Positions 33,358-46,262 of a DNA stretch of 64,000 nt are shown piece after piece (within the stretch, counting starts at the first letter, position 1; every line of letters starts with the position of its first letter). The notes beneath the pieces are model-generated. The model did not search any database. It saw nothing but the letters and a program-made list of their open reading frames with translations, and had not been told where the DNA came from. This stretch comes from Kitagawia praeruptora (taxonomy: Eukaryota > Streptophyta > Magnoliopsida > Apiales > Apiaceae). The position numbers were made by a program, and so were the translations under genes. The stretch covers positions 96,764,501 to 96,828,500 of the forward strand of contig CM075346.1 in assembly GCA_037693485.1 (NCBI GenBank), in the 5' to 3' direction.

Positions 33358-35382
33358 ATGCCGGCGACGGCAACGATGATCGGAGCCCTTCTGGGTTTAA
33401 GCACCCAGATTTACTCCAACGCCCTCAGAAAGCTCCCTTTGATGCGCCGTAAGCTCAAGCTCCCCCCTCCCCTTTTATATTTATTTATTTGCATTTAAAT
33501 TTATATTTTAATTGAAATTAAATACATTTCTTGACCTAATCTTGAAATTTTGTGAATTGGGTGTTTTTAGATCCATGGGAGCACGTGTTGGGTATGGGAT
33601 TGGGAGTGGTGGCTATTAATCAGCTTGTTAAGTGGGAGGTTAAGCTTGATCAAGATCTCGATAAGCTTCTCGAAAAGTCCAAGGCTGCTAATGAGCGCCG
33701 TTATTTTGGTAATTTCTTCACTCGGGTTCTCGAAAGATTTCATTTTGATGTGTTTTAGTTGTTTCTTGACTTGTGAATTCATGGGTTGCGTTAAATGTTG
33801 AAATTTGGCATTCTTGTTGCTTGTCGTTAATTTGTTAAGTTGCGAGATTCTCGAGAGAATGTTAATAGCATTGTTGGAAACTCTATGACATGGGTTATAG
33901 CAAGAATTGAGGTTTTACGATAACTGGATTTGATTGACTTTGCGATTGTTGAGTTCAGTATGTTAAAGATGTTAGTTTGGCTCATACCTGTTTGATTAAT
34001 GTTCTCGATTGTGAGTTCCGTGTTAGCCTATATTTTTGGTTGATGGACGATTTACCTCTATTCTGACTTCCTAATTCCTGTAATGCATTTGAGTCTTTCG
34101 CTGGATTGGAAAATAATATACAGCCTTTTGCTGGTAATATGTTTGAGGGAAGATTTTGTTTATTACTGATATACATCAGAAACACATTCTGACTTATATA
34201 GTTCTGCTTCGCAAACACTGGAAGCAAGTCCTGTATAGCCATTAGGTTAGCAAAGATCAGAAACCTGACGAATTATGTTGTGAAAGGAAGCATGCCATTA
34301 GTTGAGAGCTAGAGGTTTATGTTTTCAAACCTGTAATAATAACTTAATACTGAATTGAATCATTTGATTGATGAATAACAATGACATGGAATTATGTAAA
34401 TTTAGGGATTGAGGAGTGAGGATATACATGACTTGAAAGATCTTTTTTTTTTTCAGTTATCCACTCGGGTAAATTATTATCTTGGTACATTTGGTATGGC
34501 AAAGAAGCAATTCTTTTTGTCATATTGTGTTATATAAAAACGAGTAACTGAGTGAGGTTGACAAGTGATCCAGATGTAATGTAATAACTTCCTTAGGCCA
34601 TGTTGAACTCTTTTGACTTTGGCGATATAGTACTCGTTATCACACTCGTCATCAATTTGTTGTTATTAAAATGTGTGAGCATCCAGCATGTCTTCATATC
34701 TCGTGTAGATATTAGGTAATTTGAATATTCTATCCCTCTTAAACTTTGTGAGGCTCAACTTAGTTCTAAGAAATATAACACTATATTGGTCTTGCTAAAG
34801 TGGACTTCAATTAAAGTCGGGCCATACTTATAATCTCTTAAGTTTTAGGGATATTTCGTTTTACTAATCACCTGGACAGATATTGGTGTTAGCCATCACT
34901 TTATTCAGAATAAAAGTGAACCCTTTTTTAATAATCTGTTGAGTTTATCACATATCTAGAGACAAATTAATTCAACCAAGCCTTAGTGGCAAACTACTTG
35001 TGTTAGCTGCATGATTTCTTTGCCACCATGCCACCCAATCTGAACTGTGTCCCGTGATTTACATGCCCGTGTATTTTTCTCAACAATTTCTGTTATAATT
35101 TTGTTTTGTCTAAAAGGTGAAAAGATAAACTAGGAGAAACTGAAGAGGAGGTTTGTTAGGAGAGACTAGAGAGACCTTAGAAGTCATAACATCCCTCTAT
35201 CCTTATTTGCTAAACTAATTCTCCGAAATAGGTTACAAATCAGCAGTCTTTTGTTAGGTTATATGTTACGGAAGCTAATTTATGCAACAGTTTGAGTCTT
35301 GCATATTTTATTTATTTGCAGCCCCTTCTAACTCATTTGTGATTACGTTGAACTCAAATCTGCAGATGAAGACGAAGATTAG
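33358..35382 (+). CDS. small mitochondrial-type protein, probable respiratory complex I subunit (81 residues, three exons)
   Basis: Exons are 33358-33448, 33571-33708 and 35366-35382. Introns have GT-AG ends and join in frame (91+138+17 = 246 bases, stop TAG). The protein starts MPATATMIGALLGLSTQ. It has a first hydrophobic stretch (~5-18), the motif LRKLPLMRHPWEHVLGMGLG, a second hydrophobic stretch (~36-50), a charged helix LDQDLDKLLEKSKAANERR and the tail YFDEDED. From memory this matches a family of ~80-residue plant proteins found in mitochondrial complex I (NDUFC2-like or the plant-specific P subunits); I could not check which. It would sit in the inner membrane arm. The second intron is 1657 bases and holds nothing I recognise. 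A polyadenylation-type AATAAA occurs near 35614. Confidence 0.75.
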
Positions 35383-35713
35383 CTCTTTGGTAGTTTGGAG
35401 TGAATCAGTTCATATCGTGGCAACTGGTTCATTTTCCCAATAGTGTTGTTTCTACTTTGAAATTACTGTTAAGCTTTAGACGTGTGTTATTTTCTGTGCT
35501 TCCTTTGTCTGTATTTCTGGTTCAGCTCCCTGTTTATAGGGCTGATTCAGTTGTAATTTCCTGTTCTCAGAAGTTGAGATATACAAATGCTGAGAAATTG
35601 CTTCAGTTTCTTTTAATAAATGAATTAAATTAATAATCACTTTGTAATGTGCAGCACAATGTTTTGTTGAAAGCAATGGGTTTGTTTCTTTTTGGTAAAC
35701 AGAATTCTATAAT

Positions 35714-36285
35714 TTTTAGTATTAGAAGGTACTCCTATTACTCATTTTAGATGCATAGCATTTAGCTGTATGGTTTAAAGTGATGCAATATAATCATTAA
35801 TAAAATAAACACAAAAGCTGGAAGCACACAAGTCTTCTCTACAATGCTACTACCATTGAAAAGTCTGCAACCCCATTGGTTCACTAAAATCGTGAGCATT
35901 CTAATTACAACATTTTGAGTTACCACTCCCCAGAATTTAGGAAGCTGTTAATGTAACATTTGTAACTCAGGTCTTTTACCATTCCATCGCTCAAAGAAAG
36001 TGTAAAATTATCCATCCTTTTAGTACTGAAAGGTGGTACTCATATTTTGTACATACCATTTCATTGTTTGGTTCAAAGTGTTGCAAAATGGTAGAAAATA
36101 ATAAAATGAGCATAGAAGCTGAAAGCAAACTAGTCTCTGTACTTTACTACCATCTACTGTTCATTCTAGTTGTACCAATTCAAGATCCCACTCCCCAGAT
36201 AATTTCACAAATACATAATAAACACTTAAATTGCAGGTCATATACCATTCCCTCTCAGAGAAACTATAATTAACAAAGTTATCTC
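35714..36285. repeat. tandem duplication (~300 bp units) beside the 3' end of the receptor kinase gene
   Basis: Unit 1 (about 35714-36016) and unit 2 (about 36017-36285) share TTTTAGTA-TGAAAGGT-GTACTC, GTATGGTTTAAAGTG/TTTGGTTCAAAGTG, AATAAAAT-A-CA-A-AAGCTG-AAGCA, CCACTCCCCAGA and CAGGTC-TTTACCATTCC. Divergence is clear, so the duplication is not recent. Unit 2 ends at the stop codon region of the kinase, so both units are its 3' UTR or downstream flank. Confidence 0.75.
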
Positions 36286-36290
36286 ATTAG

Positions 36291-39200
36291 CTATGCATAT
36301 GGGTCTGGACTCATCTTTTCCATTTGATGCATCCTATCACTGAAGACATGGACGAGAAGATCACTAACTTCTCGCGAAGATGGCCTCTCTGCTGGTGCAG
36401 TTTTTGTGCACTCCCTTGCTATCTCAAGCACTTGGAATGCAGAACTTTCTTCATTTGGCAACAGCGGTCTGAGAGCTAGGTCTATCAGCTCGTCTCTATC
36501 AGATCCTGGCATATCAATTCGGGACTCAAGCCAACTAACCATGTCCATATTCTCTCCAAAACTTCCATCTGTTGGCATCCTACCACTTACGAGCTCGATT
36601 AGCACAATTCCCATACTGTAAACATCGCTTTTCTCTGTTGCCTTCATCGAATAAGCATATTCTGAAAAAAAAAAGAGGGAAAACAAATGAGACTAGTGAA
36701 ACATAACATGCTAAATATATGCTTGGATAAAGATCTAAGTAGTACCTGGAGCAATATAACCATAGGATCCTGCAAAGCAAGTGTTGGATTCAATTGTCAT
36801 CGACTCGTTATTGTCTGTTATTGCCTTGGCCAATCCAAAATCTCCCAAATGTGCTTCCATGCTATAATCTAACAGCAGATTGCTGGATTTTATATCCCTG
36901 TGAATGATCTTGGGGACACAATCATGATGCAGATACTCGACTCCGTGGGCTAATCCTACTGCAATCCTCAATCTTGTTTCCCACTCAAGGCACTTCTTGT
37001 TCTTGGCATTCAGTGGTTGTCTGTGCAGCCAATCCCAGACGCTTCCATTTTCCATGAACTCATATATCAACAAGTTTGGCCCTTCTCCTTTATTGCTGCA
37101 GTATCCCAGCAACTTCACTAAGTGCCTGTGCCTTATCCTCCCAAGCGTCTTAATTTCTCTTGCAAAGCTTTTGTCCATCAAAGGATCATCCTTTCTTGGT
37201 ATCTTCTTGACTGCTATGGTTTCTCCAGTTAACAATTCAGCTTTGTAGACTGTCCCTGACCCGCCTGACCCAATTATGAACTCATCACTCAAACCATCTG
37301 TCGCTTCCATAATTGCTTCCCATCTTAAATGATCCTTGTCAGCACCGTACTGAAAAAAAGGCCTTCGTGATGCCTTAGAAGATCTGGAAGAGTAAGTATA
37401 ACTAATTTCATTGGCCTTTCTTATAGAATCTCGCTTGTGTTTTAGGAAGAGGGCTGCTCCTATTAACATGAGGACACTGACTACAATTGCTGATATTGCC
37501 GAAATGACAACCACTGATGATTGCTTCAAGCCTGATTGCTGACTGTTGGAGTTGTCATCGTTGCAGTTCCCGAGAGGGCTCCCACAAAGGTGTGCGTTTC
37601 CAGCAAATGAATCTACTGGCCAGTGTGAATAACGCTTGTCAAGTTTCCCTTGCAGATTGTTGTGGGAAAGATTCAGGCGGGTCAAGCTGCTCATTTCACT
37701 AAGCTGGGGCGGGACTTCTCCCACAAGTTCATTCTCGGATAATTCTAGTGATTCAAGCTTCATCAGTTTACCGAAGGAATATGGGATTTGGCCTGTGAGG
37801 TTGTTGTGGCTAAGATCTAGAATGCTCTGAAGGTCTTGGAGTTGTCCAAGCTCAAATGGAATTTCACCACTAAAGCTGTTTCTTGAAAGCCGAAGCTCAT
37901 AAAGCTTTCTTAGTGCACCAATGGCTGGAGGAATTGGTCCAGAAAAATTGTTTCTGTCAAGATTGAGGACATTAATGGACCCAAGTTTACCAATTTCACT
38001 AGGGATTGTTCCATTGAGAGCATTACCATCAAGAGAAAGCACCAAAAGATTAGAACAATTGAATAGTTCTGGTGGAAGTGGGCCATAGAACTGATTGAAA
38101 GAGAGCTTTAATTCTCCCAAGTTAGGCAAGTTTCCTAGCCACAATGGGACTTGACCAGAAAGATGGTTGTTATTAAGATCAATATGGGTCAGTGACTTGC
38201 ACATTGAAAGCTGGGGTGGTATTGATCCCGTGAGTGAATTGTAAGAAAGATCTAGGAGTGTGAGTTCTCTTATTACTCCTAACGTCCAAGGAATTTCCCC
38301 GACGAAATGATTTTTTCCTAGCCTTAGCCTCTCAAGCGAGAGTGACTTACCAAGTAACAGCGGAATCTCATCATCAAATGCATTGTTTGTGACATCAAAG
38401 GAAATAAGAAAATGGGAGCTACACAATGCAGCAATGCTACCATGTAGCCTATTATTCGAAAGATTTACTCTAGTCAAGTTTGCAAGATAAGTTAGGCTAG
38501 TGGGAAGGTTACCTTCAAGAGAATTGTTGTAAAGCATGAACTGTTGCAGGGATCGAAGATATCCGAAAGTTTCAGGTATTCCTCCAGAGAGTCTGTTATC
38601 TGCTAAATCAAGAACAGTTAACTGATGACAGTTACCCAAAGTGGCAGGAATTTCACCCGATAGATCATTCTCTCTGAGGTGAAGAAAGTTCAGTTGCCCT
38701 AGCCTTCCAAGTGTCACAGGAATTTGCCCAGAGAAATGATTTCCATAGAAATCAATCCATTGTAAGCTAGAGCAGTTGCCAATCTCCACTGGAATCTCCC
38801 CGGATAATTGATTGTCGTAGAGATACAAAATCTCAAGATTCCCAAGCATTCCAATTTCTTTTGGCAGATTGCCCTTCAAATTATTCTGATACAATGCCAA
38901 TGTCTGAAGATTGGTGAGGTTCGCTATAAATGGAGATATGGAACCAACCAGAGTATTATTATTGAGTGTAAGATCAGTCAATTCAACAAGCTCATAAAGT
39001 TCCAATGGTATTGATCCATTCAGTGTATTATTTGACAAATCAATTTGTTTGAGCTTCCTGCAATCTTTCAACTCCACAGGGATTTCGCCAAAAAGACGAT
39101 TTTCACCGATCAGCATATGCTCTAAACTGGTTGTATTAGAGCAAATGCTTCTTGGAATTGTCCCAGAAAGACTGTTGCTTAACAAAACCAAGAAAAGAAG

Positions 39201-40181
39201 CTTCCCCATGTTGCCTAACTCACCAGGAATCTCACCTGTAAGCCTGTTTCCAGAAATATCAAGATTTTCAAGATTTTCCATCTTTCCAAGAGACTTTGGA
39301 ATTGACCCTTCAAGCTGATTACCAAGAAAATTCAAATATCGAAGTTGAACCAGTTCCCCAAGCTCACTTGGAATTTCACCACACAGAGTATTATTAGCAA
39401 GATTCAAGTTGTCAAGATTCTTGAGATTGCCCAATTCAGCTGGGATTGATCCATTAAGATAATTTTCAGCTGCAGTAAATATCACAAGACTAGAACAGTT
39501 GCCAAGCTCAGCTGGAATAGGCCCATGTAACTCATTTTGCTGCAAGATAAGATTTTGAAGTGACCCAAGTTTTCCAATTTCTTTTGGAATTGTGCCATTG
39601 AGTCTACAAGAGGCTAAAGCAAGAACAACCAAGTTGTCAAGATCACCGAATGAGCTAGGAATCTGACCCGTTAACCCGTTATCGCCTATTCGGAGTACTT
39701 GGAGGCTGTAAAGTGATCCAAGTTGAGTTGGTATGGGCCCTGAGAGTTGGTTAGAGAAGAGAAGTAAAGTTTGTAAAGAAGTAAGGTTAGAAAGATTAGG
39801 TGGGATAGGGCCTGAAAGCTGATTTAAAGAAAGATCAAGGTGGAGCAGGTCATTCAAATGGCCAAGAGAAGGAGATACTGACCCGGTGAGTGAAGAATCA
39901 GAAAGGTTTAAACTCATGACATGAAGTGATCCATCTTTAGGGTCTCTTCCACATGAAATCCCTCTCCATGTGCAAAAATTTGGATTTTTTACAGACCAAT
40001 CTTGAAGTACATTTTGTGGGTCATCAACAAATGATTGTCTCACTTCAAGAAGAACATATAAAGTACTAGTACTAGTGCTTGATGATGAATTCTTGCAGAC
40101 AACAGAGCTAGCAACAATGAAGAGGTAAAGAACAAGAAACAATGGATGAAAACACAAATGTTTTGACAATAGTAATGCCAT
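36291..40181 (-). CDS. GSO-like: GSO1/GSO2-like LRR receptor serine/threonine kinase (1268 residues, two exons)
   Basis: Exon 1 is 40181-36746 and exon 2 36661-36291. The GT-AG intron joins YIAP to EYAYSMK in frame. Features: signal peptide (residues ~8-29), the LRR cap with FCTWRGISC (~70), about 30 LRRs of plant type (L-x2-L-x-L-x2-N-x-L-x-G-x-IP) to ~860, one membrane segment (~890-913), then the kinase. Kinase motifs are GSGGSGTVYK (~971), AVKK (~992), HRDIKSSN (~1093; an RD kinase) and DFGLAKA (~1114). GSO1 and GSO2 of Arabidopsis have ~1250 residues and the same intron late in the kinase. They are receptors for CIF peptides in Casparian strip and embryo cuticle formation. Symbol given by family likeness; GSO1 versus GSO2 is not decided. 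No lesion is seen. Confidence 0.93.
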
Positions 40182-42970
40182 GTTTGTTTAATAAAGTTTC
40201 AGCAAACTAAAGATGAAAGTGATGAAGAAAACTGAAGAAAACAAAAGGCCAGTGTTTGACTCATTAGACTGGTTGTGTTTGCATGCAGAGGATTATGGAA
40301 AATGTGTAGTTGGGTTGTGCAGTGTGCAGTAATTAAGAGACAAGAAGATTTGATGATGTTGGTTGAGAAGAGACGCGTAGGAATGAAGCACTGTGCATGT
40401 AACTATATATTTTTGGGTACTTGAACAGAAGTATTAATGGTTTTCTTGAAAAGGGTGACAATTTAGGAGATGAGGAGGTAGAAAAAAACCTTGTCAGCAA
40501 ATCCCCATTGCTATCTTTAATGAGCACCTAACTACGTAGTACTGTTTTATTGAGAAAATGGAGAACATTAAAAAACTCAGAATGTAGAGTAAGTATGTAT
40601 ATAAAGTTAAGTTTAAATGGAGCAGGATAAAGATGTTGCTGTTGCTGTGTGATGACAGACAAAGGTCAACAAGCAGCGAAGAAAAATAAACAAAGTTTCC
40701 CAAGTCAGAAGGTATAAATTTTTACATCGAATAATAAGTGAGGTCCAAAGTCGTGATAGATGATTGTTGTAACATACTTAGTTAATGCGTATTAGGAATC
40801 CAACCGACCCTTTTTAAGTTTTAAGTATGTGTACTCTATTTTCAGCTAATACACCGAGAGAAGAAAGCTTTGTAATAGAAGCAGTTTATGCAAAGGTCAA
40901 CTCTGTCCCCAGTTCCCCACGTATGCATTAAACCAGAAAAGCTACTACATAAACAAACTTCTCTACTCCCCCCTACTGGTTTTTGCTTTACATATCGCGA
41001 TCAATGATGATGCACTAGTAATATGAATAGATTAATATCTTGTACAAGTTTTAGCTACCAAATCTCCCGTCCTTTTGCAAGTACCATGCTTCAAGTAGTT
41101 GATTTTTGCAGCATTTTATGTTGGGTTTCGGTCACCGACAAACGGTTGCCGGAACAAATGGTGAAACACGTACCGCAGATAGTTAATGCGGTACTTGTAT
41201 AATAGGATTTTTTGGTGAGAATACAGGGGCCCATTTCTTTACTCATCGTAAAAGGTTTTTTCTGTGAATACAGGGGTTCATCTCTCTACATATCGCAGAA
41301 AGTTTTTGTTGTAACAAACGTTTGTTGTTGACCGCCAGCCTTTCATGTTTTAGTAGTACTTATTTCCTAATTGGTGTTGCCTGCTTTTTGCCTTTGACAC
41401 TCCAATTACAATCAAGTGTGCAATCGACCTCTTCTACTTCCCCCTGTTTGTACAATGTTTGCAAATGGATTTATGCAAACTCGTTTATGTGTAACTCACA
41501 GAAATTTATAATTTTTGCCTCACATAATTCAGAGCGGAAAACTTTATTAAATGAGTAGCGGAATTAAGAAATCTAATTTAGACTGATTTTCGATTTTTTT
41601 AAAAATTGTAAGTCCCGACTTATGATTGATATTTCGAAATCAGTAATTTCTTAGACACATTTGCTCAGAAAAGAAATGAAGTAAATTTGTGTTGAGCAAA
41701 TTATTGTATTCCTACCTAATTTAAACAAACGAATGGTTAAGCCATTTGTATACTTATTTCATCCTCTTACTCATGGTTCTAAAAATCCCCGATTTAGTCG
41801 ATTAATCCCCGATTAATCCTCTGTAAGGTAACCAACCGATTCGATTTTTGAAATCCGATTAATCCTGTGAATTTATTTAAAATAATATGTTTAATTGTAA
41901 ATTAGACTAATATATTAAATATTATTATAATATCCGATTAGTACTCCGGTTAATCCTTCCGATTAATCCCCGATTACCCGATTAATCTTAAATCGGTACC
42001 TTTACCGATTTATACCGATTACCGATTTCTACAACCATGCTCTTACTCCATATTCCCAATACAACTCTTTTATTGTTCTTCTAGATTGTTAGCACGCACT
42101 TAGCAAATTAATCATCTGCTTTTTCTATCATCTCCTCAGCAAAGAAATAAAAATGCATTATAACTGGCTAATCTTAAAATCTTTGTCTAAACTTTTGTCA
42201 AACCAACAAGTTTAATTATAGTGCTAAAGGAATCAACTTCTGTGTGTTATAGGGATATTATTATACATATCCATGCATTACATTTTTCTGAAAAAAAAAT
42301 AACAGTTACAAAAATTTGTAAAATATTCGTAGTTTTACCGAAATCTCGACTTATTTTTATTAAACAAAAGAAATAATATTAGGATACCTGGAGATTAGTA
42401 TAGACAAGGGTTACATATTTTGACTAGTTGCATGTATTAGTACAAAAAATCATGGTTTTGTATGCATATTGTTTAAAGTATTGAAGGGTCTTTAGAGTTT
42501 TTTGTTGCTTTTGTTGGATTTATTAGGTGCGCCAACCCCTCATTTCTGCCTCTTAACTTAATAAAATGAAAGCCTTGTTTATAATACAAGTGCTAGTAGT
42601 ATACGATTCTTTTTTGTATCAACACATTTACATCTCTACTCCTTTATTGTGTTGTGGTTTACTTGGTGTCTTGTTTGACCGTTAGTTGTTCTAATCCCTT
42701 ATCCTGAAATCTGGATGAGCTGTATAAAAGAGATTGATGGACGTGAAGTCATCCTCAATTAAGACAAAATGAATTTAAGAGCATTTTTTTTGTAAGTATA
42801 GGAGGGTGTCTTATATTATTACAATATTATCATTTATTTTTTATTGTTAAAATTCACTTAATTTCGGGTAAGGATTCCTAAATCAAGTTCAGGATCAGTT
42901 TTCTCCGTATGGAATAATCCAATCAATTTGTTAGAGCGACATCGCCATACCCCCTAAACCTATAATAAAA
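40182..42970. other. intergenic region: upstream flank of the receptor kinase
   Basis: It should hold the kinase promoter (40182 to about 41000); I cannot point to a certain TATA box. At about 41190-41310 two imperfect ~57-base units share GTGA-AATACAGGGG and a TATCGCAGAAAG/CATCGTAAAAGG part. At 41770-42040 lies the CGATTAATC cluster listed separately. The rest to 42970 is AT-rich without genes I can support. Confidence 0.5.
41770..42040. repeat. cluster of CGATTAATCC motifs, MITE-like
   Basis: At least eight copies of CGATTAATC or close variants lie at both ends of a short AT-rich core. The left side starts CCCCGATTTAGTCGATTAAT; the right side ends CCGATTTATACCGATTACCG. The motif keeps one orientation, so it is a subterminal repeat rather than a simple foldback. 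Confidence 0.6.
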
Positions 42971-42974
42971 AAGG

Positions 42975-43139
42975 GATGGGATCCTCTGTCATCTTCCACC
43001 ATGTCTCCATTATGTCCCCTACTCTTTTTAGTACAAAAATAATGTTTATTAAAATGGGCCCAGCCAAGGGCACTCTTTTTGTACAAAAAAAAGCAGGGGA
43101 CACAAATGGGACATGGGAGGGACAGTGAATTTGGACCCA
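42975..43139. repeat. foldback element 1
   Basis: The left arm GGGATCCTCTGTCATCTTCC...CCATGTCTCCATTATGTCCCCT...TAGTACAAAAA pairs with the right arm TTTGTACAAAAA...AGGGGACACAAATGGGACATGGGAGGGACAG...TTGGACCC. Arms are ~65 bases with roughly a quarter mismatched. The centre is a short AT-rich loop plus GGGCCCAGCC. Confidence 0.7.
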
Positions 43140-43150
43140 TTAAAAAATTT

Positions 43151-43397
43151 CAGATGAACAGTAATCTGCCACGTGGCACCGCAACGTCAACAGGTGGACC
43201 CCCAATTGTTGACGTGGCATGCCACATGGCACTTCCACGTCAGCAGGTGGACCCCTATTTGCTGACATGGCAATGTCACGTGGCATGCCACGTGGCAGAT
43301 GCTGACTCGACATGCCACGTGTCACTGCCATGTCAGCAAATGTGGGAGGTCCATCTGCTGACGCGGTAGCGTCACGTGATAGGTTACTGTTCATCCG
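43151..43397. repeat. foldback element 2, rich in ACGT / G-box cores
   Basis: The ends CAGATGAACAGTAATCTGCC and GATAGGTTACTGTTCATCCG are inverted repeats. The interior is a series of CCACGTGGC, CCACGTCAGCAGGTGGACC, TGCCACGTG and TGACGTGGC blocks in both orientations. It contains at least ten ACGT cores in 247 bases. It lies ten bases from foldback element 1. Confidence 0.8.
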
Positions 43398-44555
43398 AAT
43401 TTTTTTAATTTTTTTTAATATAATGTACGTGTTAGGGTGCATTTTAATTGTGTGAGCCCCTGGCGAGCCCCTAAGAATTAAATGGTTCAAATTGATTCTA
43501 AGAAATAAATTAAGATAGTGTAGTATAGTATATTTGCAATTAAGATGGTATATTTGTACAAATTTGAAAAGATAGTATTTTTGCAAAATAAACTAGAAAA
43601 CTTAGTATATTTGGTAAATTCTCTAACATATCATTGGGAAAATCATATAATTATTTGGTAATATTTTTGAAATATGCATGTATTAGATAAAATTCATAAA
43701 AAATAAAGTTTTTAATGAGATTTTATGTTTTCGCAAAAGCTAAAATACAGCTTTTTCAAAAATATGGGAACAAGCTTTATCTAAAAACAGTTTTAAGTCA
43801 AAATTGTTTTTCAGAAAAAATGTTTTTCAGAAATAAGATGATGTTAGATATCTACAACCGGAATACCAAATGGGGCCTTATATTTACTTTCATTTGCTTT
43901 ATTTTAAATTCTTATAATATTTACTTTTATTTTTTATTATAATGAAATTTTGTTAATTCAAAATAAAACAATTATAATTTTATTATAATGCAGGTTTAGG
44001 TGACATTACCACGTCATTTTGTACCGTAGAACCCCTCTAAGTTACTAATACTCGTAATCTCTTTAAATTGATAAAAAGTGTCGATTCCAAATCGGGACCA
44101 ATACTAAAATTGAATAACCTCTCTGTCGTGATATTTAATATTTTTTAAGAAAATCGCAATGTTAAATATCGATATTAACTTTCGCATAAAGCAATATTTT
44201 TGATATAATACACATTTTAATACATTTAATGAATATGAAAAATATTTATGTTAATATTTTGGCAAAGATTTTCTTGTCTAGGAACTTTTAAACCATTTGT
44301 CATCAATTATTTTTAATTGGTCGTTGTGATATTTGTATAATGGAAAATCTTTATAGGAATAAATAATATTGTTAAATTTATAACTAATTTTTTGATGTAA
44401 AAATGCAAATATACATACTTTTAATAAATATTTTTCAATTCAAAAAAATCATATATACTATATATACGTTATTGTATAAAATAAATTTTAATTATTTTAA
44501 AGTGTAAAAAGTTGATACCTCTATTATGTGTCTCTAAAGTGATAATTTTTCTCCT
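43398..44555. other. AT-rich intergenic stretch
   Basis: I see no gene, foldback or long repeat. Some A/T runs and repeated TTTACTTTTATTTT-like sequence occur near 43910-43990. Confidence 0.6.
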
Positions 44556-44559
44556 TCTC

Positions 44560-44870
44560 AGTAGGGCTGTAATTCGAGTCGAGCCGGGCGAGTTCGAGCC
44601 GAGTTTTAAATCGAGTCGAGTTTTTTCTGACGAGTCGAGCCGGGCTCGTTTAATAAACGAGCCGAAAAACCTCGCCGAACTCGGCTCGTTAATAATACGA
44701 GTCGGGTCGAGTCCACTCACGAGCCTAACGAGCCGAGTCGGGTACCTATTAAATGAGTTGAGTCGAGTTTTTCGCGAATCTGACGAACCGAGTCGGGTAT
44801 CTGTTAAACGAGCCGGGTCGAGTTCAGCTGGTAAACGAGCCGAGTCGAGCCGGTAGCTCGCTTAGTCATT
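44560..44870. repeat. hAT-like end with GAGCCGAGTCGAG subterminal repeats
   Basis: After TAGGGCTGTAATTCGAG come more than fifteen CGAGCCGAG, GAGTCGAG or ACGAGCC units, mostly in one orientation but with inverse GGCTCGTT copies. Plant hAT elements often begin with CAGGGCTGTAAACGAGCCGAGC-like ends. No transposase and no second end were found. Confidence 0.55.
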
Positions 44871-45083
44871 GCATTTACATTTTTTTTTTAAATTCTAAAA
44901 ATTACTTATTTTGTTTTTAAAAAAAACTAAAAAGTACTTATTAATTATATAAACATCTTTACACATAATAAAAAAAAAGTAAACAAACAAGATGTTAGAA
45001 ATTATTTGATTTACAAATTATCAAAAAATTTAATTATAATAAAAAAATATCTAATTTTCATTTTTTTAACCAAATATAACAAG

Positions 45084-45324
45084 AATAGTAGTGATCTATT
45101 AAGATCTCCAAACAAATTAAATTTTTATTTTTTGAAAATTTGGGAATATCATTAAATTAGATATATCTTGACATCCGCACGATTGGATTGTTGAAAAATA
45201 TTTTTTAAAAAATAAAAACAATAATCTGGGACGAAGCACTAGTTACGAGTACAAGACAATATAAGAGTGATCTACTAAGATCTCCAAATAAATTAATTTT
45301 TATTTTTTGAAAATGTGGGAACAC
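45084..45324. repeat. pair of ~65-bp direct repeats
   Basis: GTGATCTATTAAGATCTCCA (about 45092) and GTGATCTACTAAGATCTCCA (about 45267) start two stretches that continue alike for another ~45 bases through ATTTTTATTTTTTGAAAAT and then GTGGGAA or TTGGGAA. The period is about 175 bases. Confidence 0.8.
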
Positions 45325-45510
45325 TACGCCATATATGGCTTTATAAAACACTTAGGGGAGGGTGTTACCTTCTCGGGTGTTACAATAGATATGAAATTTT
45401 GGACCTACGACAACGCTCTAGTTTTGGTGTTGCCATATCCTTAAAGGTATGTTACCATAGCCATGGAAGGTGTTAAACTTAGTAACACCATGGGCTATGT
45501 TATCTTAGAG
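45322..45510. mobile_element. CACTA-type transposon end
   Basis: CACTACGCCATATATGGC at 45322 is a typical CACTA terminal sequence. It is followed by subterminal copies of GGTGTTAC, TGTTACCATAGCCATGG and GTAACACC in both orientations. No transposase and no opposite end were found, so this is a remnant or solo end. The following 500 bases (to ~46000) are AT-rich without genes. Confidence 0.6.
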
Positions 45511-46040
45511 TATAATTAACATATTTTTGAATTTTATATATAATTAACGATTCAATAATTATTAAATTTTAAAATTCAATAATTTTAATCAAGTCATTCA
45601 ATTTATTATTATAAAAATAATATTCTATCAAATAATTGAATTATTTATATTTTTACAATATTAATATATTTTTCAATAATTTTTCTTTAAAATATCTTAA
45701 AATAAAGTAATATTAAAAAATTATCAAAATTTGATTAAATTAATTAATAAAATTATTGGAGAAAATAACAGGGTATAATAAGTTTAAATTATTCTTCAGT
45801 AATTAAAATACTAAATTTTATTGTCATACAAATATTTATAAGAAAATTAATAATTTTTGTAATTTTAGAAAATGAAAAAAAAACGTAATGGAAAATTGAA
45901 AAAGAAATGGGAATTGACTGGGCGGCAAAAGAAATGAAAGCGGGCGGGCAAATTAAAATTTGGTCAAAACTCAAAATTGATGTAAGTCGGGAGAAATTGG
46001 GAATTGTATCTCACTCTCAATTATTTGCCTCTCTCACTCA

Positions 46041-46041
46041 C

Positions 46042-46104
<63 letters not shown>
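46041..46104. repeat. (CT)n microsatellite in the 5' region of the 12-exon gene
   Basis: About thirty CT units after CACTCACCTCTCC. CT-rich runs are common near plant transcription starts. Confidence 0.95.
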
Positions 46105-46108
<4 letters not shown>

Positions 46109-46262
46109 AATTAGGTCAAAATTGGTTAAGATGGGAGAAATTGGGGATTGAAGCTTGCTCTCGCTCACCCAATCTCGCTCTGCTCAATGACTACCTCACT
46201 TGTTGATTAGGGTTAGGGTTAATTGGAGGGTTCACTCAATCAGTCTCTCAATTGCAATTAAG

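Noticed and set aside
43140..43586. 148-residue minus-strand ORF
   Set aside because: It spans the foldback element and AT-rich flank; no coding sign.
44512..44856. 114-residue ORF with Ser/Arg/Val repeats
   Set aside because: It is a translation of the GAGCCGAGTCGAG subterminal repeat, and the reverse strand is open for the same reason.
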